A stretch of DNA of 58,436 nucleotides from Candidatus Omnitrophota bacterium (GTDB lineage: Bacteria > Omnitrophota > Gorgyraeia > Zapsychrales > Zapsychraceae): the NCBI GenBank assembly GCA_015233405.1, contig JADFXT010000014.1:1-58436 (forward strand), written 5' to 3'. Below, piece by piece: positions 26,474 through 35,846 of the stretch (position 1 is the first letter of the stretch; the number at the start of each line of letters is the position of its first letter). The position numbers and the translations under genes were made by a program. The notes under the pieces are model-generated. The model was not told where the DNA came from. It did no database searches and saw only the letters and a list, made by a program, of their open reading frames with translations.

Positions 26474-29400
26474 TTATCCCTTTTTCGTTATTTCTATGGC
26501 CTGTTCCGTCGGGATTTCTAACCCAAGAAGTGGGAACGGACTTGAGATAGGCGTGATGCGGATAATGACCGGCACCACTCCTGTAAAATCTCCACGCTTA
26601 AATTGTTCCACCATCTTGGCATCGAATTTAAACTCAACGCCTTTGCCATCTTTAGAAATATTCATCTGAAGATTCTTGGCGTTTAAGTCGATACCACCGG
26701 GGTTCTTCATATCAGCGCTCATCGCCTTGTCAGTCTTGATTTTATCAATGGCCTGCTTCAATTTCTTAATGGCCAAGTTACGCGTCTTTACATCGTCGAT
26801 GGTCCCGCTTTTTGAAGCATTCTTCACTGCTGCCACGGCCTTTAGGAATGCGTCCTGCGCGATATTCTGGATACTGCCTCTTGTCGTCTTGCTTTGCTTA
26901 TATTTATTTAGCGCGGCGGTGAAGTTGTCCTTGCTTGAAATCACTAGGTTTATGTCATCGGGATCAACGCCCCTAGCCGGCTTAAAAGTGTCAACACTAT
27001 CGTACATATCACCGAGGGAGCCTTTTACGACTACGCCTTTGCTGCGCAGATGGCTGGCCACCATTTGAACGGCAACAGGCATATCCTTTGCCGAAACCTT
27101 AAATTCAATCAGAGCATTCGCTATTTTTTTAGCTAGCTTTTCTTTATCAACTTCTTCGGAATTATTTCCAGTGCTTGTAGACCACCACCAGTGCATACCG
27201 ACACTACGCTCTTCAAGCGCAGTCGTAATCAAATTAAGCAATTCAACGGTGGGTGTTTTTCGGGTTTCTTTCTCTACAATTACAAAAGGCCCGTTTGCTG
27301 ATTCGCCCTTAGCCATCATCGCCTGGTCGATAGATGCGGCTTGCCAAGTTTGAGCAACGATCTTGCGGAAAGTTTTTCTTAATTGATCTTTGAGCGATCT
27401 TTTCCGGAAATAATCAAACTGTTCTGGACCTTTTAAAGATTCATGCGACAGATTATTGATCAAATCCATCGTCGTATCCCAGTCGCCGGATAATGTCTGC
27501 GCGATAGACTTCCAATCGCTTTTGTTGTTAGCGGATTGGATTTTCGTTGTGACGTTTGCAAACATTTCCTTAAGCTGATTATGCGGACGAAGGTCTTCTC
27601 TGTCCTGATAAAAAGTAGGCTCGTTCACTAACGCTGTAAATTCAGAAACAAGCGTTGTGATGTTTTGCTTGGCTTCCTCTGTCGTCATCGCCTGGTCGGC
27701 CGTTGGATTCAGTTCAACCCTATATTTAGTCAAGCCGTCCACAATGATCGGGGTTTTATTAATAGAGAAATCGGCGAAGGTCAGTACATTCTCAACAGCG
27801 CTATTTAATTCCTCGCCGCTCAAGCTTTTGTCCTCTAACCATGAAGCCAACCTTTTTCCTAACATTTTCTGCAGCTGCTCTTTGGTTTCTTCATTTGAGG
27901 CAAAGAATATTGCCTGCCCTTCGGAAACGTTCAAAAATTTCTTTAGCGTGTCATTTTCGCTCACTATTGAAGAATTCTTCCGGTAGTTATCAGCTGCCTT
28001 AAGAAGAAGTCCTCCTGTAAACAGGTAAGCTGCTGCAAGTACGAATGGAAAAATCTGCGCTCCCTGTATAAATTCAACCTCAGGATGATAATGGTTCATC
28101 AAATGATCAATCGTCGCCCATATCATTCCTGCCGCCCCAACAATAGCCAGAGGCCCTAATGTTGCTCCTGCTATTGAAGCTTTAAAATTACCTGCTTTTT
28201 GTTTTCCTAAATTTGTCAGTCTAATGAATATCTGCGGATTTTCTTTTAAGAGCGTAGCAAGTTTCTCGCCGTATTTTTCTAGGTCCGCAGCACTCCAATG
28301 CAGCTGAGCCATCTTTTTTATCAATGCCTTTTCGTTACGAGGCTTCATGGCTTTGATTCCCTTAACAAGGTCAAGGACCATTGCCTTCTCGTCTGAAGAA
28401 AGCTCATTTGTTAATTTGTAAAATTGTTCAGCAGTAAGCAATCGAATAGGTTTAAGCATTTCCTTAGTTATCTTAGCCGTCATCGCAAAATCTTTGGCCG
28501 TGACCGGGCCTTTTTTAGGATTCCCTGCTAAGAATTCATTAACCAGAGATTGAACCGCTTTGGCCGTTTCTGGCTTCATGCCCAGCATGGCTTTGTCGGC
28601 GGTATAAATATATTTCTTCATGATATTTGCCGCAGTTCCCATAACGTTTTGAGCTTTAGTTAAATCACGGTCGACAAGTGCGGGGTCCATTGTTAAGACC
28701 AATAAAAGTCGTCGAGGATTACTGCCTGCTGTTTCCGGACCGGCCCAAGCCCCAAAATAGGTTTGCTTCTTTAATTGAACCACATCAGGGTCAGCCTCAA
28801 ATTTCTCCCGGTCAAACCCTAAAGATTTTCCATTGAGCTTTGATCTTAAGGCGACTTCCATTTTATAAAGTCCGCTACCGGTCAATTGCGCCAGAGTGGA
28901 TTCTTTTTTCACAATCAATTGCTCGACCTGAGATACAGGCACAGAGCTCATGATGGGTTTAATCGTTGTTTCTGGACCATTGTCGATGGCTTGTCTCATA
29001 AGATTTAAGAGATCTAGTTTCGTTGATTCTGGCTCTTTTTCCTCTGATTCACCTGTAACCATGGCGCGGTCAATCCGCGGACCTTGGGTTAAGCGCAGTT
29101 GCACGATCGATTTATGCAAAGCGTCCATATGTTCTAGCATAAGTTGAAGTTTTTTGGATTCTGCAGAACCAGGATTTTTATCGGCTTCTTTCTTGAAATC
29201 CTCAATATATTGCCGAAGAACAGCATCGTTAACTGTTGTCGGCATCTGTATGCTTTGTTCAGCGGACAGTATAGGTAAGCTGGCAAATAAACTAACGGCC
29301 GCGGCCGCTATGAATTTGATAAAAATACTATTGCCTGCCATCATGGCTTTGTCGTCAATACGGCCTTCTTTTAATTGCATGACCGATTCCCGCAAGGTCC

Positions 29401-32400
29401 GCATACTTGTTAAAGCAGCTTTTAGCTCGGCGACTTTTACAGAACGCGGGTCTTTATTAAGTTCAGCCTGCAATTGCGCATTCATCAGATTAATGTCCTG
29501 TTGAAGAACGTCCCCGGTATCACCAATCTTTATCTGAATTATTTGTGATTTTTGTTTCGGAGTGTCGAGGTGCCCGGGCGTAACAAAGGGAATCCCAAAC
29601 ATCCATATTACACTGGCGAGCGCGGCTACAGACAAAAGGGTTCTGGGAATAAGATGTCCCCAAGAGTTTTCATCTACGCTCATAGCCTTGTCAATTGACG
29701 ATGTGATTTGAAGAAATGATTGTTCAAACCTGTCGAAATCGGCAGGTGTTATGTCTTTATTCTTAAATTCCTCTAACCATTGCTGTGAGAGTTTTAAAGC
29801 TTTCTCAATTTCTTGCATGGCTTTCATATCAGCCTGAAGGCCTTTATCTTCAGGTTTTTCTTTAAGCATTAAGGTCACTAGCGGCTTTCCTTCGTTAACC
29901 ACGGAAGATAAAATATCAGCCATGTAGCTTACGCCTAGTATTACACGGGCATTGTATTCTTCTCTTTCACTGGACATCATCGCGCGGTCAACTTTATGAA
30001 AACGTAGAGAATACGTTCCTGAGGTCAAACCAGAAAAACGAAGTCCGGAGCTTCCTTTATTGACGTGTTCTCTTCGGACGACTTGTCCTTTGAGATTATA
30101 AAGTTCAATATCTCCGTTTGTTTTAAACGGTCCGGGGATCAAAAGTTCTCCGTCAGAGGCAATGGTTGCCTTGTATCTCGTCGGATCTTGAAAAATGTTT
30201 GTTCTAATAATCGGCATAAGAACTCCGCTTGCCGCCCCTTCAATGGATGCTTGGGTTGCAAGATTTGCCGGAACAGGAGTTCCTAAATCATCACCTGTCC
30301 AGACGATGTATCCATAATGAAGTGAGATCTGGTCTAATAACGGATGATTGGGCAAGGCGCTGTTGACATCGGACATGGGAATTGTGACTGTGCCGTTTGC
30401 CCCGATCGTATAAACTTTAGAAAGTAATCCTGTAGGCGAGTTCGGATCCTGGCCCGTCGGTAAAAATCGTATTTTAAATTTTTTCCCAGCCGCATCGACT
30501 GGAAAACGAACAATAATGTTTTGGAAATTCTGGCTCCACAGATTATAGGGGGAAGAAAATACGCCGTAGCTTGAATAATCACCGGCAGTTCCTGCGTACC
30601 AACCGGGTAAAGAAGTCACGGTCGCAGCTGAAATACCTAATGCGGCAAGCATTAATGTCAGACCGCCGCCAGCCACATCACCTATAAATTCTCGACGGGT
30701 TGACATGGCATTGTCTTTGTTAAGGACAACTTTATATTTTACGGAACCATTATCCCAGATAGGACTGGCTTGTGTTAAAGAGAAGTCGCCGTAGTCATAA
30801 ATTCTATCAGCCGCCCGGCTTAGGCCCTCAAACCAATTGCCATCGTTATATCGTTCTTTAATCCAATCTTTTAGTCTTTCTTTAAAGGCTTCTGTTGCTG
30901 CATCAGCAAGTTCTTCCGAGTTTTTATCAGCCGGAACTTGAGTAATAGCTCCTGGTTTTTTAGCAGAAATAGTGATGTAAGCATTAGTGTTGTCGAGAAG
31001 AAATTTCTCTAAATATTGATTAGCTGCTTTTTTAAAGAGTTTAGGACGCGGCAAATATCCTAGAATAAGTCCAATTACCATCGTACCTACTCCTTCCATG
31101 AACAAAGTGTCAGGTTGAAGCGCTGCTATGTTCATTTGTGCAAAGGTATTAGCGTGAAATATTGCAACCATAGCTAATCCTAAGCCAATTCCTATAGAAG
31201 ATCTTGCAAAAATATTTCCGCTCCATTCGCTGCTAATCTTAGTCATCAGTTTTTTATTTTTTTGTAAAATTGAATAAAACTGCTGATTAAATTGTGTGAG
31301 ATCTTCTTCAGTCCAGTGTAAGTTTAGAATAACTTTCCAAGCGTCTTCTTCTTTATTAGAATCCATTTGTTTGATGGCATTAATAAACTGCATCATGGAA
31401 TCTTTTTGATTTCCGCCAAATTGAGATAGAAAACCATTTAATTCTTCGTCGGTAAGATCTTTGATGGCGAGAATCAAGGATTTCGATAAAGAAATGACCT
31501 TAGGCCCTGGTTTGACTTTTCCTTTAGATGACTGGCCTTTTTTTAGAAAGTTATTCGTAAGCATAGCTAAGTCTTTGACTGTTTGCATATCCGACGCTGT
31601 GAATTTGTTGTCAGTCACAAGCTGTTTGATGAGAGAGTCTAATAGAGTAACCAAATCGGTTAATTCAGCGTCCGTGCGGGAAGACCGGCCTTGTGCGCGT
31701 AACGCCTTCATTGCGTCAATAAAAGCAGGAACCTTCTGGTCGCGGATATACTGATTCACCGGAGAAATCTCTGCGTTCGTGAAATATTTCCCTTTAGCTG
31801 TAACCTCTATTTGTGCAGCTTCAAAAACATTTTCTAACTGGGTTGCTAGGTCGGTTTTTTTGACAGGAGCTTTCATCTCGGCGCTGTTGTAAAGAGCCGT
31901 TACAATATCCTTAAGTTTGGTGCCACGAGTTGTTGCGTCCACGGTTATCCCATAGCTATTGCGCAGTTCTCTGACGATGCCATTATTGTGTGTCAACTTA
32001 CCTTTGGTCGGGAGCCACAACACGTCGTTGTCGGATTGTTCAGCAAGGACAAGGACGTCGATGAGAATAGCATCGACATTAAAAGAATCTTCGGGTTTAA
32101 CCTGATAAAATCTCTGCCCGCTAAAAGCGCCCATGTAAGAAACAGCCGACGGATTTTTCTTGTCGTCGGGTAAATTTTCAAAATGCGAAAGGACAAGCTT
32201 AATATTTTTTACCTGTTTTTGATGGATATTTTTTGCGGCTTGGCCGAATAAGATATCGTAGAGGGCATCTTGTTTCTGAATGTAATAATTGTCTGTTTTA
32301 AGCGTACTCAAATTCGCATCAAATTCTTGCTGAGTAATTTCTTTAACGCCGTATTTTGCTAATAAAGCCTGAACCGCCACCCAAGGTTGTCCATGAAGTG

Positions 32401-35400
32401 AAGGTGAATTCTGGGCGTTGATCGTCTCAAACATGGGCTTTAAATCGGCCATCATTGCCTGGTCAATTTGTCCTTCCCTTAATGACGCTACTGAATCAGC
32501 CAAAGTCTGTAACTTTGCTATGCCTGCTTTAAGATCAGCAACTTTTACAGAATCAGGGGTTTTCTTAGCAAGTTCAACCTGCAAATCCGCATTCATCCGA
32601 TCGATATATGTCTGAAGAATATCTGCAGACTGGGTTGTAGATTGGATTACTGTGTTCTGCGGTGATGTTAAACGGGAATACACATCTCGAGAGACCGACC
32701 CTGGCTGAATAGCTAGTACCAAATAGAGTGCTAGTATCCCGGCAAAAGCCCCCAGCTCAAGAAGAACACTGCCTACGCTCATGGCCTTGTCAGCATTTTC
32801 TAAAAGAAGCTTCATCTCGCCATACTGTTCTTTGGACATCGATTCTTTGTATTTCGAGAGGATCTCTGAACTAAAACGTTTTAATTCAGCCATCGCGGCT
32901 TTGTGTTGTTCGGCATTTCCCACAGAACGTTCTGCTTCCATTAAAGTTGTCTGGAAACGATTTAAATCTGCGAGGATATCGCTATTTTTTTGGGTATTCC
33001 CTCCTAAAAGATTTGCACTCATAACCGTTTGTAGCGCATTGATAATAATTACAGTTTTTTGAGTAAAAGCCTTGAAGGCTTTCGTTCTTTCTTCCGTCTC
33101 ATTGACTAAAGGTTTAGCCGGTTCAACAGGAGCACTCAATTCTTCGACTGTTGAGTCCTTTTTAGGCATAAATGGGCTTTCATAACTAGGCGACTGCGAG
33201 AGAATATCGACTGATGTTGAAAGTTCTCCTTCAACATCTTCCTCGATTATGGCGCGGACAACCGTCTTCCAATCATATTGACCATTACTTAATCTTGGAA
33301 AATCGGATAAGTATATTGTCTGACCGATTGTTTTATCGTCTTGGATTAAGATAGCAGCATAGTCGGACTTAATTTGAGTAAAACGAAGAGTGAATTTATT
33401 CGTTCCATCGTTAAGAGCATATTCGTGGGTTGTTGATTTTGTTTTATCCAGGGTTAGTTTATCCACATCGACCGTCATGGCGTAGTCTATTTCTACTTTT
33501 TTCCTTGCATTTTCAATGCGCACAGCATATGCCAGAGGATCCCAGCGCTTGTCTTTGGGATATTGTCTGCGAATGCCTTTTTTCCAATCGTCGATGCTCT
33601 TTTTTAACAGTTGCGGATTTTTCACCAGTTGCTTAGCGTCATCCAGATTGACTCTAAAAACAGTCTGTTCATTCTCATAGCCATGTCTTGGAATATACCT
33701 TGCAAAATCATATCGAACACCACGCATTATTACATTCAGAGCGATTTCGACGTCGTTGAGATTTTCTTTTGCTATGGGTATAAGCGCCTGCTCAATTTCG
33801 TCTTGAAAGCTACTGTCGAATACAAAGCTGCCTCGGCCTAAATAGGTAATAACCCCACCTGCCCGGGGATCTGTTTCTGATAGGATCTCCTCAAACATTG
33901 ACTGAATCTTATTGACTATGGACTGTTCGTCTTCGGTCATCATCGCGCGGTCGGATTTTTTCTGCTGACGAATTTTATTCTGAAGTTTTTCAATCCTTGC
34001 TCGTGTTTTTTCCATCCTTTCTTTTATGGCATCTTCTACGCGATCCGCAAGCACCCAGTCATAATATGCCTTCTGAAATGCCAACCGGTCTTGTAAATTC
34101 ATCGCTAACTTTCCTAGCGTAACTTGTGCAGCAGCTAATTGTTGTTTTAATTCAGTCAGATTATTTTTCTCATTGCTTTTTGTCGCCTTTGCCTGGTCCA
34201 CCTTTGTCGTCACCATTGCCATGTCACCGTTGGGAGCCATAGCACTATCGGTTTCGGGAGTTTCAATAGCTTGACGGGCAAGGACTTTCCCGACGCCAAT
34301 TTCAAGACCGCCGGAGAAATATTTTTTAGGAGTTACCTGCTGTGTTGCGGGATCGTATTCTTCCTTAATATAGTTGTAAGCGCCTTTCTTGAACGCTTCG
34401 AGGTATTGAGCGTAAATCTTCTCTTTAATGTTTGGGTCGTTAGTCGTCACGCCACCGATTTTGGCTTTGTCGCTGTAGACCTGGTTCAATAAAGCATCTT
34501 TTAAAGCTTGTTTGTACCACGTCGCTAAAATCATCGAATAAAACATCTGTCTTAACGTCGCGAAGTTCTTTCCTTCGTTGACTTCTTTTTCAATTGCGGG
34601 GATGATGACTTCTTTAATAATTGAAGTGCTGATGTCACTCTTTGCTCCCTTTATGTCATTCCCTGCTACCCTTCTGTCATTCCCGCGGAAGCGGGAATCC
34701 AGTAACCCGTTTTTAGACCCTGGATCCCGGGTCTGCGCCCGGGATGACAAGTCTGATTGGTTGGCTGCCAAATAATCTTTTTCTAACATTACTTTTAAAT
34801 GCGCTCCAACAACATAGGCTGCATCGTTGTGTTCGAAAATCTTCGCTTTATCAGCGACGATCCAGACTTTGTTAAATGTATCGACGGGGATGTCCGTGGT
34901 TCCAAATTTTTGTTTCGCTTCAGCGTAAACTTTATTCCAGAAATCTTTCCCGATCTCTTTTTCTGGGTACATCAAAGATGCGGTCAATTGCTTTAAAATA
35001 TAGTCCTGCGCGAGCATATCCTTACCTAATTCAGTCTTGCCTAATTCGTCAGTCGCGATTCGGTTCTTTTCATACGGTGAAAGGTTGACCCAAAGGTCGC
35101 TTTCCTTAATAGTCATGGAAGCAAGAAAATATTTGATGAGCTTTTCAGATTCGGACTTGAATTCAGGAGTGTTGACACCAATGCCGGACTTACCAGTATC
35201 GAGGATAAAATCGAACAAAAGCGGATTTTCCGGATGGACTTTTAAGCCCTTGATCAGCGTAGGCATGAACGCAGGCGTTAAGCCCACCATACTGCCCGGC
35301 TGTGGCAGGTTCAAAACCTGTGCATAGCTCGGTGGTATGACGGTTGTGGAAATGAACGTGATCGAGAGAATTGTCGACACGATTTTGATGAAAAAATTTT

Positions 35401-35428
35401 TCTGTCTTTTGGGTAGAACGTTTTCCAT
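26474..35428 (-). CDS. Giant modular exported protein 1 (2984 aa) with DxAM-delimited modules
   Basis: Function unknown. A Sec signal peptide (about 1-36, PSYA-Q) leads into a conserved region (about 40-385) shared with giant proteins 2 and 3 (LWVNLSPYEKNR, DMLAQDY, KFGTTDIPVD, TPKKYFSGG). The end (about 2905-2984) is the shared GGID region with PFPLLGLE. Between them, modules are bounded by Asp-x-Ala-Met at about residues 397, 405, 496, 651, 883, 992, 1575, 1817, 1916, 2029, 2123, 2281, 2581, 2704 and 2903. New modules start with a Tat signal (TRREFIG, 1575), a Sec-like signal (2029) and membrane anchors (883, 1916). Three modules of 95-115 aa and two of about 300 aa are duplicates. Residues 1740-1815 look like a FlgD/T9SS-type beta domain. 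An in-frame palindromic repeat lies near residue 230. AGGAG precedes the ATG by about 10 nt. Confidence 0.88.
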   Translation of the reverse strand: MENVLPKRQKNFFIKIVSTILSITFISTTVIPPSYAQVLNLPQPGSMVGLTPAFMPTLIKGLKVHPENPLLFDFILDTGKSGIGVNTPEFKSESEKLIKYFLASMTIKESDLWVNLSPYEKNRIATDELGKTELGKDMLAQDYILKQLTASLMYPEKEIGKDFWNKVYAEAKQKFGTTDIPVDTFNKVWIVADKAKIFEHNDAAYVVGAHLKVMLEKDYLAANQSDLSSRAQTRDPGSKNGLLDSRFRGNDRRVAGNDIKGAKSDISTSIIKEVIIPAIEKEVNEGKNFATLRQMFYSMILATWYKQALKDALLNQVYSDKAKIGGVTTNDPNIKEKIYAQYLEAFKKGAYNYIKEEYDPATQQVTPKKYFSGGLEIGVGKVLARQAIETPETDSAMAPNGDMAMVTTKVDQAKATKSNEKNNLTELKQQLAAAQVTLGKLAMNLQDRLAFQKAYYDWVLADRVEDAIKERMEKTRARIEKLQNKIRQQKKSDRAMMTEDEQSIVNKIQSMFEEILSETDPRAGGVITYLGRGSFVFDSSFQDEIEQALIPIAKENLNDVEIALNVIMRGVRYDFARYIPRHGYENEQTVFRVNLDDAKQLVKNPQLLKKSIDDWKKGIRRQYPKDKRWDPLAYAVRIENARKKVEIDYAMTVDVDKLTLDKTKSTTHEYALNDGTNKFTLRFTQIKSDYAAILIQDDKTIGQTIYLSDFPRLSNGQYDWKTVVRAIIEEDVEGELSTSVDILSQSPSYESPFMPKKDSTVEELSAPVEPAKPLVNETEERTKAFKAFTQKTVIIINALQTVMSANLLGGNTQKNSDILADLNRFQTTLMEAERSVGNAEQHKAAMAELKRFSSEILSKYKESMSKEQYGEMKLLLENADKAMSVGSVLLELGAFAGILALYLVLAIQPGSVSRDVYSRLTSPQNTVIQSTTQSADILQTYIDRMNADLQVELAKKTPDSVKVADLKAGIAKLQTLADSVASLREGQIDQAMMADLKPMFETINAQNSPSLHGQPWVAVQALLAKYGVKEITQQEFDANLSTLKTDNYYIQKQDALYDILFGQAAKNIHQKQVKNIKLVLSHFENLPDDKKNPSAVSYMGAFSGQRFYQVKPEDSFNVDAILIDVLVLAEQSDNDVLWLPTKGKLTHNNGIVRELRNSYGITVDATTRGTKLKDIVTALYNSAEMKAPVKKTDLATQLENVFEAAQIEVTAKGKYFTNAEISPVNQYIRDQKVPAFIDAMKALRAQGRSSRTDAELTDLVTLLDSLIKQLVTDNKFTASDMQTVKDLAMLTNNFLKKGQSSKGKVKPGPKVISLSKSLILAIKDLTDEELNGFLSQFGGNQKDSMMQFINAIKQMDSNKEEDAWKVILNLHWTEEDLTQFNQQFYSILQKNKKLMTKISSEWSGNIFARSSIGIGLGLAMVAIFHANTFAQMNIAALQPDTLFMEGVGTMVIGLILGYLPRPKLFKKAANQYLEKFLLDNTNAYITISAKKPGAITQVPADKNSEELADAATEAFKERLKDWIKERYNDGNWFEGLSRAADRIYDYGDFSLTQASPIWDNGSVKYKVVLNKDNAMSTRREFIGDVAGGGLTLMLAALGISAATVTSLPGWYAGTAGDYSSYGVFSSPYNLWSQNFQNIIVRFPVDAAGKKFKIRFLPTGQDPNSPTGLLSKVYTIGANGTVTIPMSDVNSALPNHPLLDQISLHYGYIVWTGDDLGTPVPANLATQASIEGAASGVLMPIIRTNIFQDPTRYKATIASDGELLIPGPFKTNGDIELYNLKGQVVRREHVNKGSSGLRFSGLTSGTYSLRFHKVDRAMMSSEREEYNARVILGVSYMADILSSVVNEGKPLVTLMLKEKPEDKGLQADMKAMQEIEKALKLSQQWLEEFKNKDITPADFDRFEQSFLQITSSIDKAMSVDENSWGHLIPRTLLSVAALASVIWMFGIPFVTPGHLDTPKQKSQIIQIKIGDTGDVLQQDINLMNAQLQAELNKDPRSVKVAELKAALTSMRTLRESVMQLKEGRIDDKAMMAGNSIFIKFIAAAAVSLFASLPILSAEQSIQMPTTVNDAVLRQYIEDFKKEADKNPGSAESKKLQLMLEHMDALHKSIVQLRLTQGPRIDRAMVTGESEEKEPESTKLDLLNLMRQAIDNGPETTIKPIMSSVPVSQVEQLIVKKESTLAQLTGSGLYKMEVALRSKLNGKSLGFDREKFEADPDVVQLKKQTYFGAWAGPETAGSNPRRLLLVLTMDPALVDRDLTKAQNVMGTAANIMKKYIYTADKAMLGMKPETAKAVQSLVNEFLAGNPKKGPVTAKDFAMTAKITKEMLKPIRLLTAEQFYKLTNELSSDEKAMVLDLVKGIKAMKPRNEKALIKKMAQLHWSAADLEKYGEKLATLLKENPQIFIRLTNLGKQKAGNFKASIAGATLGPLAIVGAAGMIWATIDHLMNHYHPEVEFIQGAQIFPFVLAAAYLFTGGLLLKAADNYRKNSSIVSENDTLKKFLNVSEGQAIFFASNEETKEQLQKMLGKRLASWLEDKSLSGEELNSAVENVLTFADFSINKTPIIVDGLTKYRVELNPTADQAMTTEEAKQNITTLVSEFTALVNEPTFYQDREDLRPHNQLKEMFANVTTKIQSANNKSDWKSIAQTLSGDWDTTMDLINNLSHESLKGPEQFDYFRKRSLKDQLRKTFRKIVAQTWQAASIDQAMMAKGESANGPFVIVEKETRKTPTVELLNLITTALEERSVGMHWWWSTSTGNNSEEVDKEKLAKKIANALIEFKVSAKDMPVAVQMVASHLRSKGVVVKGSLGDMYDSVDTFKPARGVDPDDINLVISSKDNFTAALNKYKQSKTTRGSIQNIAQDAFLKAVAAVKNASKSGTIDDVKTRNLAIKKLKQAIDKIKTDKAMSADMKNPGGIDLNAKNLQMNISKDGKGVEFKFDAKMVEQFKRGDFTGVVPVIIRITPISSPFPLLGLEIPTEQAIEITKKG
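34676..34749 (-). repeat. Palindromic repeat inserted in frame in giant protein 1
   Basis: GTCATTCCCGCGG...GCGGGAATCCAG paired with CTGGATCCCGGG...CCCGGGATGACA. On the minus strand it is read as SSRAQTRDPGSKNGLLDSRF then RGND. It lies between KDYLAANQSD and the conserved SIIKEVIIPAIEKEV, the same place and frame as in giant protein 3 (58311-58384). Confidence 0.9.
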
Positions 35429-35846
35429 TTTAGTTTTTCTCCTAATAGGTTTGAGCTAGAAAAATTTTAGAAAGCGCAAAGTTGAAAGCTCTATAGTTAA
35501 ATAACGTTTTTGTAGTCTCGCTGTTGGTTTCGCTGATGGCTCAACCACTCCCTCAGACATTTCGTCTTCGGTCGTGCTCAACTATTTCCTCGGGCATTAC
35601 GCCCTCGGTCGGCTGGATACCCCTTTTTAGGGGGTTCTTAAATCTTGAAGAAAAGATAACATATTTTCAACGTTTTGCAAGGAAGGTGGGCTAATTTTAC
35701 GCGTTTTCGAGATTAAAAAATAGTTAGACAGCGACGAGAAAATGTGCGGATTCGAGGATGAAAAAAAAGATAAAAAAGATTACCGAGAACGCAATGTTCG
35801 AGGGAATGGTTGAGCATCAGCGAAACCATAAAACAAACTTTTAGGC
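35429..35846. other. Gene-free 418-nt region with inverted and tandem repeats
   Basis: No gene seen. An inverted repeat TGGTTTCGCTGATGGCTCAACCA (35525-35547) / TGGTTGAGCATCAGCGAAACCA (35807-35828) encloses about 260 nt. Inside is an imperfect tandem pair of about 37 nt (35547-35611, CTCAGACATTTCGTCTTCGGTCG and CTCGGGCATTACGCCCTCGGTCG). A related copy is at 55252-55290 in the other orientation. A small hairpin CCCCTTTTTAGGGG is at 35620-35633. The giant gene's ribosome-binding site AGGAG is at the left end. Confidence 0.75.

Noticed and set aside
26474..35428. Internal ribosome entry (Shine-Dalgarno) before each DxAM Met
   Set aside because: Only two of those checked (near 32455 and 29344) have a GGAAGG- or AGAAGG-like word upstream; the others have none. 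Internal initiation is therefore not a general explanation.
26474..35428. Giant ORF as an assembly artefact of fused genes
   Set aside because: Three independent ORFs share the same two ends and the same joint, and the joints stay in frame over thousands of bases with no stop codons; chance fusion would not give this.
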